Positions 36,859-45,538 of a DNA stretch of 64,000 nucleotides are shown in pieces. Position numbers and translations under genes: made by a program. A model generated the notes under the pieces. The model did no database searches. It worked only from the letters and a program-made list of their open reading frames with translations, and was not told where the DNA came from. Position 1 is the stretch's first letter, and each line of letters opens with the position of its first letter. The stretch comes from Vagococcus acidifermentans (GTDB lineage Bacteria > Bacillota > Bacilli > Lactobacillales > Vagococcaceae), in assembly GCF_003987655.1 (NCBI RefSeq), contig NZ_NGKC01000003.1, positions 1-64,000 of the forward strand, read 5' to 3'.

Positions 36859-38460
36859 TTAAAAGACCAATATCCCTCTTTCATCATATACACTACCAGT
36901 ACTAACTCCATCATTTCTCAAAGCTCTATCTAATGCCATTATTGTGGCAACAGCACCATCAATTTTTTCACTAGACTTTTCCTTGTCTGGCTTAATGTTT
37001 CCAGCAGGGTCAGTTCTAACGAATATATTATCCATCATCCACCTAAGGACAGGGTGGCCACCATGGGCTAATTTTTCTTCTAAGGTAAGTTTCATTAATT
37101 CTTTAGTTGGAGGACTCATATCTTTAAAGCCTTGACCAAAAGGTACAACTGTAAAGCCCATACCTTCTAAGTTTTGAGTCATCTGAACAGCACCCCAGCG
37201 GTCAAAGGCGATTTCTCTAATGTTATAGTCCATCCCTAATTCTTCAATAAAGTTTTCTATGAAACCATAGTGAACGACATTACCATCAGTGGTTTTAATA
37301 AAACCTTGCTTTTCCCATAAATCATAATTAACATGATCCCTTCTAACTCGGAGATCAATATTTTCTTCTGGTATCCAAAAGTATGGAAGGATACTGTATT
37401 TATCATCCTCATCTTCTGGGGGGAATACTAAAACAAAGGCTGTTATATCTGTAGAAGATGATAGATCAAGGCCGCCATAACAAACTCTACCTTTTAAATC
37501 ATCGGGGTTAACTTTAAATGCACAGGCATCCCATTTGTCCATAGGCATCCAACGTACTGCCTGTTTTACCCATTGATTTAACCTTAATTGCCTAAAACTA
37601 TTTTCTTCAGCAGGATTTTGCCTAGCTGATTCAAAAGCTGCTTTAACTTTATCCATGGTAACAGTAATTCCAAGGGAAGGATTAGCCTTTTTCCAAACCT
37701 CTGGGTCTGTCCAATCATCATCCATATCTGCACCATAAATAACAGGGTAGAATGTAGGGTCAGTTTTTCTTCCTTCAAGTAAATCAACAGCTTTTTGATG
37801 AACTTCCCAGCAGATGCTATTTTGATTATCTCCAGCAGTGGTAATAAGAAAATAAAGTGGCTGGGTTCTAGCATCACCACTTCCTTTAGTCATAACATCG
37901 TAAAGCTTTCTATTAGGCTGTGTATGAAGCTCATCAAATACAACTCCATGGGTATTAAAGCCATGTTTATTTTTTACATCAGCAGACAGGACTTGATAGA
38001 CACTTCCTGTCGGCTGATAGATTAATCTTTTCATCGAATCTAAAATTTTAACCCTTTTAGCTAAGGGGGGACACATTCTAACCATATCGGCTGCAACATT
38101 AAAAACAATAGAAGCTTGATTTCTGTCTGCAGCACAGCCATAAACTTCAGCCCGTTCTTCACCATCACCACAGGTAAGAAGGAGAGCAATAGCTGCAGCA
38201 AGTTCTGATTTTCCCATCTTCTTTGGAATCTCAACATAGGCTGTATTAAATTGTCGATAACCATTAGGTTTTATAGTTCCAAATATGTCTCTTATAATTT
38301 TTTCTTGCCAGTCTATTAATTCAAACTGTTTCCCTGCCCATCTGCCTTTAGTGTGGGTAAGTGCTTGAATAAATGAAACAGCATAATCAGCGGCATCTTC
38401 ATCATATACTGAATCTTTGGCCATGAATTTAGTTGGCTTATAATTTTTTAGTTTTCTAAT
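36859..38460 (-). CDS. Terminase large subunit, probable ATT start
   Basis: The 533-residue packaging motor has an ATPase domain with YVEIPKKMGKSELAAAIA as the P-loop and VVFDELHTQ as Walker B. Its RNase H-like nuclease shows GGLDLSSSTDITAF and a C-terminal Asp in KIDGAVATIMAL. A GGAGG site lies 8 bases before ATT at 38460-38458, and the resulting start (IRKLKNYKPTKF) fits relatives. The longer in-frame start at 38529 would run through a terminator hairpin. No ATG, GTG or TTG serves as well. Confidence 0.9.
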   Translation of the reverse strand: MRKLKNYKPTKFMAKDSVYDEDAADYAVSFIQALTHTKGRWAGKQFELIDWQEKIIRDIFGTIKPNGYRQFNTAYVEIPKKMGKSELAAAIALLLTCGDGEERAEVYGCAADRNQASIVFNVAADMVRMCPPLAKRVKILDSMKRLIYQPTGSVYQVLSADVKNKHGFNTHGVVFDELHTQPNRKLYDVMTKGSGDARTQPLYFLITTAGDNQNSICWEVHQKAVDLLEGRKTDPTFYPVIYGADMDDDWTDPEVWKKANPSLGITVTMDKVKAAFESARQNPAEENSFRQLRLNQWVKQAVRWMPMDKWDACAFKVNPDDLKGRVCYGGLDLSSSTDITAFVLVFPPEDEDDKYSILPYFWIPEENIDLRVRRDHVNYDLWEKQGFIKTTDGNVVHYGFIENFIEELGMDYNIREIAFDRWGAVQMTQNLEGMGFTVVPFGQGFKDMSPPTKELMKLTLEEKLAHGGHPVLRWMMDNIFVRTDPAGNIKPDKEKSSEKIDGAVATIMALDRALRNDGVSTGSVYDERGILVF

Positions 38461-38486
38461 TAGAGCCGCCTCCTTTCTAAAATAAA

Positions 38487-38512
38487 AAGGACTATCGATT
38501 TGAATAGTCCTT
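38487..38512 (-). terminator. Terminator upstream of the large terminase
   Basis: AAGGACTAT pairs with ATAGTCCTT (9 bp) with an eight-base loop. On the - strand it is followed by TTTATTTT. The terminase ribosome site lies immediately after it. Confidence 0.78.
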
Positions 38513-38548
38513 AAAAAAAAGTTTTCCAATTTTGAAATGGGGTAGGAA

Positions 38549-38731
38549 TTATTTCTTAAACTCCCCAGTCATTATAAAGTGTACATATTCAGCCTTATGA
38601 TCTTCTAGGAAAATAACTAGTTCATAAAACTTTCGTTCATTGGCTTCGTATTGAACTCTATTAATATCAAACATATTGGTAACTCCACTATCTCTAATTG
38701 ATAATATTTGCTCCTTAATCTTCTCGGTCAT
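38549..38731 (-). CDS. Small phage protein, DUF5049-like
   Basis: The 60-residue helical protein (QILSIRDSGVTNMFDINRVQ) is typical of small proteins found next to large terminases in prophages of this type. Its start overlaps the end of the cyclotransferase gene by 17 bases. Function unknown. Confidence 0.65.
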   Translation of the reverse strand: MTEKIKEQILSIRDSGVTNMFDINRVQYEANERKFYELVIFLEDHKAEYVHFIMTGEFKK

Positions 38732-39182
38732 TGGTAGTTCCAGCCCTTTCTACAGAATCTTCTAAAGCGGTACGAAGTGTTTCTATATCAAAGTTTTGTG
38801 CCTTATACCCATCATAGATAACTGAATAATAGTACATACTAGGCTGACCGAGAGCTTTACCTTCATTCATAATATAGGCCATTGCTTTTACATTTCTTCC
38901 GTTTAGCTTTACTTTGACATTTTCCTTTCGATAGAGGAAAGGATAACCTTCATATCTATCAAGGGCTTTTTCATCGGTTGCAGTGATTTCCCAGATAAGT
39001 ACTGGGACTTTACTATCTTTAGAAGGTTCAACAGTAGCAACTGCACTACCGTGACCACCTCTAAATAAAAGTTTGAAACCCTTAAGTTCACTAGCTCCTA
39101 CAAGTTTTGCAGTTGGGCATCTGTTTGCCATTTGGGGTAGGTTTAAATTCGAACCGTAAGCTACATAAAGTTTTTTATCCAT
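38715..39182 (-). CDS. Gamma-glutamylcyclotransferase-like protein
   Basis: The 155-residue protein has the GGCT/AIG2 fold. The substrate loop is YVAYGSNLN and the acidic catalytic region is ALDRYEGYP. Such enzymes release or form pyroglutamyl groups from gamma-glutamyl amides. In phages they occur with amidoligases, as here one gene upstream. The two may add and remove peptide-like tags, which is inference from gene-neighbourhood studies. The ATG at 39182 follows AAAGGAAG. Confidence 0.82.
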   Translation of the reverse strand: MDKKLYVAYGSNLNLPQMANRCPTAKLVGASELKGFKLLFRGGHGSAVATVEPSKDSKVPVLIWEITATDEKALDRYEGYPFLYRKENVKVKLNGRNVKAMAYIMNEGKALGQPSMYYYSVIYDGYKAQNFDIETLRTALEDSVERAGTTNDRED

Positions 39183-39264
39183 TCTAAATCTTCCTTTCTC
39201 TTGCCACAGTTTCGCCTGTGTTGGCTTTTTATTTGAAGTAGGTACTTTCATACCCTTCTACCAG

Positions 39265-39316
39265 CTTAAGAGGGGATTTACCCCTCGTGGCTTTAAGTAA
39301 CCGCCTATCTAGGCGG
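39265..39316 (-). other. Tandem hairpins between amidoligase and cyclotransferase genes
   Basis: CCGCCTA/TAGGCGG (39301-39316) overlaps the amidoligase stop. After it, in - strand order, a CTTAA/TTAAG pair encloses GAGGGG/CCCCTC with a five-base loop and a one-sided internal loop (AGCCAC). There is no T-run, so it looks like a processing or regulatory element rather than a terminator. Confidence 0.45.
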
Positions 39317-40202
39317 ATTCTCGAAACCTCCAAGCTGCAGAACCTTCTAAGTGTTTGCATAGGTGCTCTCTTGGGTTTTTAAATTCTTCACCAATAAAGC
39401 CGATTCTGTTAAGCCAGGTTCTCATTGCGAATTTTGGGTTTTCAATCTGTGGCTTTTTGCTACTGGCACTTTTTTGTGTTAATGCTTGTCGGTTCATGGC
39501 TAGGCTTAAAAGGATATAGGTTCTTATTTTCCCAGCGTGTAGTGTTCCATTAAAGCCTCTAAGTTCAACTGTTCCTACTCCGTTAAAAAAGCTGTGAAGG
39601 TTTAGGAAGTGGTACCTGCTGTCGTGATAATGTCTATCCCTACTTTGATAGTAGCCTTCGTACCAAATATCCTCGATTCCTTTAAAGGTTGTTGGTTTTT
39701 TCTTATTCATTTTCTGAACTAAGCTCTTATCCATTTTCTTGCAATATCTCATTCTTTCTCTTTCTATCTCAAGGCTAGTGTAGAGCAGGTCATTTCTTGA
39801 GTAAATAATGTTTAGGAAATTTCTAAGGCTCCTTGGAGTATGTTCCTCGCCATCAAGGTGGATATGTATCCCAGTAGTTTTGTTAGTAAAACCTCCAGCT
39901 TTCCTAATTTTCCTAACCATTTCTTGAAGGCTTTTAATGTCTCTTTCATAGGTTAAGATTGGGCTAACTATTTCTACGCTATATTCACTTCCTGCTGAAG
40001 CTTTTTGTCCATTTATTTTCCTTTGACACTTTATGCTTCCGTCATAAACAACTTCCCAAATTCTACCGCTAGGCTCTACTACTTTGTAGTTACGTCCTTG
40101 TTTTTGCATGATTCCTTCTAAATGTGTAGCTATGGTTCGAGCTGTTTTTTCCCTAGTGATTCCTGTAAGCTCAATTTCAATTCCAAAGTTTCTTCTAAGC
40201 AT
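39309..40202 (-). CDS. Amidoligase family protein
   Basis: The 297-residue protein is of the Amidoligase_2 (ATP-grasp-like) family. The N-terminal FGIEIELTG metal-binding strand, VEIVSPILT and GIHIHLDGEEHTPRSL are hallmarks, and VELRGFNGTLHAGKI completes the site. The family is predicted to form amide or peptide bonds with ATP. The C-terminal 45 residues (MRTWLNRIGFIGEEFK, then LEGSAAWRFR) reappear in the upstream 229-residue protein. The ATG is preceded by a ribosome site (GAAAGGGG). Confidence 0.82.
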   Translation of the reverse strand: MLRRNFGIEIELTGITREKTARTIATHLEGIMQKQGRNYKVVEPSGRIWEVVYDGSIKCQRKINGQKASAGSEYSVEIVSPILTYERDIKSLQEMVRKIRKAGGFTNKTTGIHIHLDGEEHTPRSLRNFLNIIYSRNDLLYTSLEIERERMRYCKKMDKSLVQKMNKKKPTTFKGIEDIWYEGYYQSRDRHYHDSRYHFLNLHSFFNGVGTVELRGFNGTLHAGKIRTYILLSLAMNRQALTQKSASSKKPQIENPKFAMRTWLNRIGFIGEEFKNPREHLCKHLEGSAAWRFRESA

Positions 40203-40232
40203 GGTTTATCCCCTTTCAGTGTGTTTTTTTGT

Positions 40233-40284
40233 TACATACATATATCACTCAGAAGGGGATAAATAGCAAGTACTATTTTCAGAA
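40233..40284 (-). repeat. Upstream element shared by amidoligase genes, copy 1
   Basis: This stretch, just upstream of the amidoligase start, resembles 41263-41314 upstream of the paralogue. Both have TAC-ATCACTCA-AAG, then GCAAGT and TATTT(T)CAGA at the same spacing. It could be a promoter/operator or an RNA element. Confidence 0.5.
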
Positions 40285-40318
40285 TAAACACAGTATTATC
40301 AAGGGTTTATGCCTGTTT

Positions 40319-40546
40319 TTATTCTGTAATTTTTCTGCAGATATCTTCGCCAAAAGCTATGCCAAGAGAACTTCCTTTATCCCAGTTAACATGAATTGTA
40401 CCGATATCATCAACTCCCGTAACTGTTCCTTTATCACCAGCTTTTAATGTAGAGTAGGGGTCATCCATTTTTACAAGAGCAACTCTTGTGCCACTAGGAA
40501 ACTCCTTTTTAAGTCTTTCTAATATTTCTCTGTGTATTTCTTTCAT
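40319..40546 (-). CDS. DUF4314-like small protein
   Basis: The 75-residue protein has a short helix and then an SH3-like beta barrel (RVALVKMDDPYSTLKAGDKG, GTIHVNWDKGSSLG). This is the DUF4314 pattern common in such prophages. It follows the amidoligase paralogue with a 2-base gap. Function unknown. Confidence 0.75.
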   Translation of the reverse strand: MKEIHREILERLKKEFPSGTRVALVKMDDPYSTLKAGDKGTVTGVDDIGTIHVNWDKGSSLGIAFGEDICRKITE

Positions 40547-40548
40547 GG

Positions 40549-41238
40549 TTATTTGACCTCCTTATTGGCTGGTAGCCCATTTCTAAATGCAGAGCTTCCA
40601 GTAAGACTTGAAAGGAGTGTCTTTCTGTGGGCTTTGTATTCTGGACCAATCATTCCAAGTCTTATAAGCCATGTTCTAAAAGTATATTTATCATTGTCTG
40701 TTACAATTGGCTTTGAAGAAGTATATTGTAGCTCTTTAGCTTTTTTAATTAAAAGGCTTAGAAATTCTGATGAAGTTTGAATATCTCCCTTTATGAAATT
40801 AAAGGTTAGTTTTTCATCGTTAAAATCAATGCCTTTACAATTTTCCTTGTTTATGGTTGTAAGTATTTCACTCAAGGATTCAAGAGTAGAGATTTCATCA
40901 ATTAATTCTTTTTCTACTATGTTTTCAGAGCAGTCAAAAACCTTTTTAATAAGTGACTGTTTGCTATAAATCATGTTTAGAAGGTTTTTAATAGTTCTTT
41001 CATCGTGACCTTCCATGGGGAAGGATATTTCAATAGAATCAAATTCAGTCTCCGTGGTTTCTTCTGAAGAATTTAGTATTTCATCAAGTTCCATTTCATC
41101 ACCTGCCTTATTAATTATTGTGCCGTCCCTTGTAATGGTAAAATCTCCAACTTCATAAGCAAAGCTTGGAACTCCTAAATATTTAGGCTTTATTCCTAGA
41201 TGTTTTCCCAGAATTTTGACTTTTTCTTTTCTATCCAT
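40549..41238 (-). CDS. Amidoligase-related protein lacking the catalytic part
   Basis: The 229-residue protein shares its C-terminus (FRTWLIRLGMIGPEYKAHR, LTGSSAFRNG) and central pattern (RTIKNLLNMIYSKQSLIKK) with the downstream amidoligase. It does not show the FGIEIELTG metal-site strand. It may be an inactive partner or a specificity subunit. The ATG at 41238 follows GGAGG. Its upstream region also resembles that of the amidoligase gene, so gene and control region were probably duplicated together. Confidence 0.6.
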   Translation of the reverse strand: MDRKEKVKILGKHLGIKPKYLGVPSFAYEVGDFTITRDGTIINKAGDEMELDEILNSSEETTETEFDSIEISFPMEGHDERTIKNLLNMIYSKQSLIKKVFDCSENIVEKELIDEISTLESLSEILTTINKENCKGIDFNDEKLTFNFIKGDIQTSSEFLSLLIKKAKELQYTSSKPIVTDNDKYTFRTWLIRLGMIGPEYKAHRKTLLSSLTGSSAFRNGLPANKEVK

Positions 41239-41262
41239 ATTTAATACCTCCAAGTAATGTAG

Positions 41263-41314
41263 TACGTCTATACATCACTCAAAAGCATGTATTATGCAAG
41301 TTATATTTCAGATA
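41263..41314 (-). repeat. Upstream element shared by amidoligase genes, copy 2
   Basis: This is the second copy of the element at 40233-40284, with the ATCACTCA and GCAAGT blocks conserved. It lies just before the ribosome site of the amidoligase-related gene. Confidence 0.5.
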
Positions 41315-41380
41315 TTCTTATGGTTTATTTCTAAGTAACTATTAAAGATGATACAGGGAAAACAGTAGCCTCATATAATA

Positions 41381-42610
41381 CTAATCCTTTGAGATATTTG
41401 CATATTTAGTCTTTTTACCGTTTCTAATTAAATAAACATCTTGATCAGAACCGACTTGTTCAATATAACGCTTCACAATAACATCCGCGTATTTTTCATC
41501 AAGCTCAATCATATGGCAAATTCTATCTGTTTGCTCACAGGCAATTAATGTACTTCCCGAACCGCCAAAGGGATCAAGAACAATACAGTTAGTTAAGCTT
41601 GAGTTTAAAATAGGATAAGCTACAAGTGCCACGGGTTTCATTGTTGGATGATCCTTGTTCTTTTTAGGTTTTTCAAATTCCCAAATAGTGGTTTGTTTTC
41701 TGTCAGAGTACCAGTTATGCTTGCCTTTCTTTTTCCAGCCGAAGAGAACGGGTTCATGTTGCCATTGGTAAGGGGAGCGACCTAAAACTAAGGATTGCTT
41801 TTTCCATATACAAGTACCTGAAAGATAAAAGCCCGCATCAGAGAATGCCTTTCTAAAGTTTAAGCCTTCAGTATCTGCATGGAATACATAAATGGATGCG
41901 TCCTTAGCCATAACAGTTTCCATTCCTTGAAAGGAAGCAAGGAGGAAGTCGTAGAAGGCCTGGTTTCCCATATTGTCATTTTTAATTTTTCCAGCAGTAC
42001 CTTCATAATTTACATTATAGGGAGGGTCAGTAATCGTTAAATTAGCCAACTTTCCATCCATTAAATCTTCATAGGTTTTAGGGTTAGTACTATCGCCACA
42101 GATAAGTCTGTGTTCGCCAAGCAGCCACAAATCTCCTAACTGTGAAATGGCTGGTTTTTTAAGTTCTTCTTCAACATCAAAATCATCTTCTTTAATATTG
42201 TCCTTTAGAGAATCTTTAAATAGATCATCAAGTTCAGCAGGGTCAAAACCAGTAAGGGAGACATCAAAGTCTACTCCTTGCAAATCTTCGATTAAAAGCA
42301 TTAGTTTATCTTTATCCCAATCACCACTGACTTTATTAAGAGCAATATTTAATGCCTTTTCATTTTCATTATCCATATCTACAACGACACAATCAATTTC
42401 TTTTTCGCCAAGCTCTACTAGAACTTTATATCTTTGATGGCCACCTATAATATTGCCAGTTCTTTTATTCCAAAGAACTGGCTCAACATATCCAAAGGTA
42501 AGAATAGAGTTTTTCAACTTTTCATACTCGGGGTCTCCAGGTTTTAAATCCTTCCTTGGGTTGTACTCGGCAGGATTAAGCTTTTCAATTTTAATCTTTT
42601 CTATCTTCAT
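41381..42610 (-). CDS. ParB-domain DNA methyltransferase (N4-C/N6-A)
   Basis: The 409-residue protein has an N-terminal ParB/Srx-like nuclease domain (residues 1-95, GGHQRYKVL). A beta-class methyltransferase follows: catalytic LTITDPPYNV near residue 195 and SAM motif VLDPFGGSGSTLIA near residue 355. It probably methylates phage DNA to escape restriction. Its start overlaps the metK gene end by 20 bases, so it sits right next to a SAM supplier. Confidence 0.9.
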   Translation of the reverse strand: MKIEKIKIEKLNPAEYNPRKDLKPGDPEYEKLKNSILTFGYVEPVLWNKRTGNIIGGHQRYKVLVELGEKEIDCVVVDMDNENEKALNIALNKVSGDWDKDKLMLLIEDLQGVDFDVSLTGFDPAELDDLFKDSLKDNIKEDDFDVEEELKKPAISQLGDLWLLGEHRLICGDSTNPKTYEDLMDGKLANLTITDPPYNVNYEGTAGKIKNDNMGNQAFYDFLLASFQGMETVMAKDASIYVFHADTEGLNFRKAFSDAGFYLSGTCIWKKQSLVLGRSPYQWQHEPVLFGWKKKGKHNWYSDRKQTTIWEFEKPKKNKDHPTMKPVALVAYPILNSSLTNCIVLDPFGGSGSTLIACEQTDRICHMIELDEKYADVIVKRYIEQVGSDQDVYLIRNGKKTKYANISKD

Positions 42611-43763
42611 ATTTTTTCACCGCCTTTTTAAACTCGTCATATCTATTTACATCTTCCCAAGGAAGGAGAGAGGAATTAAAGTGACCATAAGTAGCTGTGT
42701 CAGAATAATGGATATCTCTAAGCCTTAGGTTTTCAATAATTGCTGCAGGTTTTAAATTAAAGACCTCTTTTGCAGCAAGGGTTAATACTTCATCTGATAC
42801 TTTACCTGTTCCAAAAGTATTAATAGAAAAAGCCACTGGATTTGCTTTTCCAATGGCATAAGAAAGAGCGACCTCGCATTTATCTGCAAAATCGCTCCAT
42901 ACAATATGTTTTGCTATATATCTAGCCATATAAGCACCACTTCTATCTACCTTGGTCGGGTCTTTGCCACATAGAGCACCACCACCGTGGGAGGCAAGAC
43001 CACCGTAAGTATCAACCATAAGTTTTCTACCTGTTAAACCTGTATCAGCACTTGGTCCACCAATAACAAATCTACCAGAAGGATTGATAAGAATTTCAGT
43101 ATCCTCATCAAAAGGAAAAACTTCAAAAGCAGGCAGTAGGACAAAGGTTAAAATCTCTCTTTTTAATTCATCATAGGATTTATCTTTATGATGGTGAATA
43201 GATATAACTATAGTTTTAACTCTTACTGGTTTATCACCATCATATTCTACAGTAACCTGTGCCTTACCATCTGGAAATATCCCTTTTATTAATTTATCTT
43301 TTCTTGCTTTATCTAACCTTTTAGTTATTCTATGGGATAAAACAAGAGGGAGGGGGAGCATTTCTCTAGTTTCATTTGTAGCATAGCCATACATAGTTCC
43401 TTGATCACCAGCACCGATTAAGTTATAAGGGTCATCTGTGCCATTTCGCATTTCTATAGCATTATCAACTCCAGCCTTTATATCGGGACTTTGTTTTTGT
43501 ACATACACATATATTAAAAATTTAAGTGGATTGTATCCAATTTCCCTTAGAGTTTGCCTAACAATGTATCTGATATCTAGTTTCTCGCTACAGGTGATTT
43601 CGCCCGCCACGATAATTTTTCCTTTGGTCGCCATAACTTCACAAGCTACTCTAGAAGCTTTATCTTTTCTAAAAGCAGCATCTAAAATATTATCAGCGAT
43701 TAAATCGCATAGCTTATCTGGATGACCGATACACACACTTTCAGCTGTTAATTGTCTTTTCAT
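42591..43763 (-). CDS. metK: S-adenosylmethionine synthetase, phage-encoded
   Basis: The 390-residue protein is a complete methionine adenosyltransferase. Its motifs are IGHPDKLCD, GAGDQG, GGGALCGKDPTKVDRSGAY and GGPSADTGLTGRK. It makes SAM from methionine and ATP. The start ATG at 43763 follows GGAGGTAGAA. The glycine loop has ALCG in place of the more usual AFSG. Diverged from cellular enzymes, it probably serves the adjacent DNA methyltransferase. Confidence 0.9.
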   Translation of the reverse strand: MKRQLTAESVCIGHPDKLCDLIADNILDAAFRKDKASRVACEVMATKGKIIVAGEITCSEKLDIRYIVRQTLREIGYNPLKFLIYVYVQKQSPDIKAGVDNAIEMRNGTDDPYNLIGAGDQGTMYGYATNETREMLPLPLVLSHRITKRLDKARKDKLIKGIFPDGKAQVTVEYDGDKPVRVKTIVISIHHHKDKSYDELKREILTFVLLPAFEVFPFDEDTEILINPSGRFVIGGPSADTGLTGRKLMVDTYGGLASHGGGALCGKDPTKVDRSGAYMARYIAKHIVWSDFADKCEVALSYAIGKANPVAFSINTFGTGKVSDEVLTLAAKEVFNLKPAAIIENLRLRDIHYSDTATYGHFNSSLLPWEDVNRYDEFKKAVKKYEDRKD

Positions 43764-43779
43764 TTCTACCTCCAATTAT

Positions 43780-44331
43780 TTATTTTCCTTTGCGGGCAGT
43801 AAGCAGCCTTTCCATTACATTATCTTGAGGATTGTTTCCTGTGTATTCTGATAGAGAGTTTTCTTTTACGATTTGAAATATCTCAAACCACAGTCTATTT
43901 GTTTGAGTCATATAATTTTGTCCCATTGCAACATATGGACTTTGAATAGCATTTCCTGTAGTAGGATGTTTTGCTAAAAAGCCATATTCAGTGATTGCCT
44001 CTTCGCATTGAATCCATCTTGCAACACTCATAGCATATCTTTCTAAGAGCTGGGGGGAGACGAGGGAGGAACAACCTCTTTCATGTAGCCATTTCCATGT
44101 ATCTTTATAGACTTCTCCAGCAACTAAAGTCTTTCCATCTTTTTGGACTGCCTCTAACATTTTGTTTGGCTCTGGCATTTCTTCACCTTTTAAGTCTGCG
44201 GTGTTCTGAAATTCCATAACTGTAAGAGGTCTTCCACCAGGATTTCCTTCTGCTATTTTTTCTGCTAATGCTTTCTTTTTGGCTCCTGCTCCTATGCGAG
44301 CACCACCTCTATTAGTGCCGTCCTTGGCCAT
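43780..44331 (-). CDS. Terminase small subunit (P27-like)
   Basis: The 183-residue protein has a glycine/lysine-rich N-terminus (GGARIGAGAKKKALAEK) and a helical body (LLERYAMSVARWIQCEEAI). This is the pattern of P27/T7-like small terminases that recognise the packaging site. It lies between the HNH gene and metK. Confidence 0.8.
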   Translation of the reverse strand: MAKDGTNRGGARIGAGAKKKALAEKIAEGNPGGRPLTVMEFQNTADLKGEEMPEPNKMLEAVQKDGKTLVAGEVYKDTWKWLHERGCSSLVSPQLLERYAMSVARWIQCEEAITEYGFLAKHPTTGNAIQSPYVAMGQNYMTQTNRLWFEIFQIVKENSLSEYTGNNPQDNVMERLLTARKGK

Positions 44332-44438
44332 ATATTAAAACACCTCACTTTCCACTTGCCCTATTACCCCCTTTGAAACTGCATTTTTTTACACGATGCC
44401 CCACGCCGCTGTCCGCTTATGAAAGTTTTAGAGATTTA

Positions 44439-44792
44439 CTACCCCCACCGCTCACCACTTTTAGCTGTGATGCTTGAGTGACAAGACTTGCAAAGAGACA
44501 TAAGATTACTAAACTCATTGCCACCACCTTTGGACAGTGGTACGATGTGATGCACTTCCTCCACAGGAGTAAGCTTTCCGTGTTTCTTACATTCCTCACA
44601 AAGGGGATACTCTTTGACGTATCTGTCTCTGATTCGTTTCCAAGCCCTGCCGTATCTTTTGTTGGACTTAGGATCTCTTTGGTACTTGTTATAGTTTTTA
44701 TTTGTTAACCGCTTATGTTTTTCACAGTACCTATCATCAGTAAGCTTAGGACAGCCAGGATAGGAACAAGGACTCTTAGGTTTCCTTGGCAT
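44439..44792 (-). CDS. HNH endonuclease
   Basis: The 117-residue protein starts with a zinc-knuckle-like CSYPGCPKLTDDRYCEKH. The HNH core follows: CEECKKHGKLTPVEEVHHIVPL, with zinc Cys pairs closed by CKSCHSS, and the catalytic HH and downstream N (GGNEFSNLMSLC). HNH proteins next to terminases assist DNA packaging in many siphophages. AGGAGG precedes the ATG. Confidence 0.9.
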   Translation of the reverse strand: MPRKPKSPCSYPGCPKLTDDRYCEKHKRLTNKNYNKYQRDPKSNKRYGRAWKRIRDRYVKEYPLCEECKKHGKLTPVEEVHHIVPLSKGGGNEFSNLMSLCKSCHSSITAKSGERWG

Positions 44793-44820
44793 TCTAGCAC
44801 CTCCTTTTTGGGCATGAAAA

Positions 44821-44847
44821 AACCCCCACAGATTTTCTGTGAAGGTT
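44821..44847 (-). terminator. Terminator upstream of HNH gene
   Basis: On the - strand AACCTTCACAG pairs with CTGTGGGGGTT (11 bp, two G-T) followed by TTTTTCATGCCC. It separates the early region (DUF1492-like gene) from the packaging genes. Confidence 0.8.
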
Positions 44848-44894
44848 TAAAGTTTTTCTATCTTAATAGTATCAAGTAAGTCTATGAACATCTA

Positions 44895-45320
44895 CTAACA
44901 TTTCCTATCATTTTTCAAAAGAGTGGTTGTTTCTTCTAAAGCTCTGTCTCTAAGTCTATAAATATGCTGAATGCTATAATCCATATCAACTGCAATCTGC
45001 TCCCAAGTTTCGAAGCAAAGGTATCGTTTCTCAAGTAAGGTTTGATACTCCTGGTTCTTTACTTTCTTTATAAGAGCTACAATTTCAGTTTTCAAATCGA
45101 TAAGCATATCAATGTCTTTATTGATTTCAGCTTGAAGGTCAATAATTTTATCTATAGCATCTGCCATTTTGGAGGTAGCTCTGTTAGGACTTCTTGGCAT
45201 ATCGGATAGGGTAGAAGTGGCTTTAGTAGCAAGTGCATTTAAAGACTCCACTTGCTCAAGCTTGCTATTAATTCTTTGGTCTAGACGATAAGCTTTATTT
45301 AAATAATCTTTTGCGTTCAT
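44895..45320 (-). CDS. DUF1492/ArpU-like transcription activator
   Basis: The 141-residue protein has an N-terminal coiled coil and a C-terminal sigma-70 region-4-like HTH (LLEKRYLCFETWEQIAVDMD, IQHIYRLRDRALE). ArpU/DUF1492 proteins control late transcription in related phages. Its position just before the packaging and structural genes fits a late activator. Confidence 0.78.
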   Translation of the reverse strand: MNAKDYLNKAYRLDQRINSKLEQVESLNALATKATSTLSDMPRSPNRATSKMADAIDKIIDLQAEINKDIDMLIDLKTEIVALIKKVKNQEYQTLLEKRYLCFETWEQIAVDMDYSIQHIYRLRDRALEETTTLLKNDRKC

Positions 45321-45538
45321 GATGCTACCTCCTCATTCAGTTGTTTTATAAGCATATCTGGGTCAAGGCTGGTAAGAAGTCTATACCAGCCAGAATGAAA
45401 GAAACGTTCAACTTCTTCTTTTGTATTTAAAGCAGCTTGATTTCGTGGATGTTTATTTAGTTTTCTAAGTGCAGCACGGTAATCCTTAACTGCTGCTAGA
45501 ACAATGGCATTAGCCAAATCTTCATATTTTTTATTCAT
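45317..45538 (-). CDS. Small phage protein of unknown function
   Basis: The 73-residue helical protein begins NKKYEDLANAIVLAAVKDYR, followed by a basic stretch and FFHSGWYRLLTSLDPDMLI. The ATG at 45538 has GGGAGGTAAAAGC upstream and overlaps the end of the helicase frame. Homologues are common next to DUF1492-like genes. No function known. Confidence 0.7.
   Translation of the reverse strand: MNKKYEDLANAIVLAAVKDYRAALRKLNKHPRNQAALNTKEEVERFFHSGWYRLLTSLDPDMLIKQLNEEVAS

Noticed and set aside
42591-43763. metK as host housekeeping gene
   Set aside because: It lies within the phage packaging operon on the same strand and overlaps the DNA methyltransferase gene, with the same AT-rich composition.
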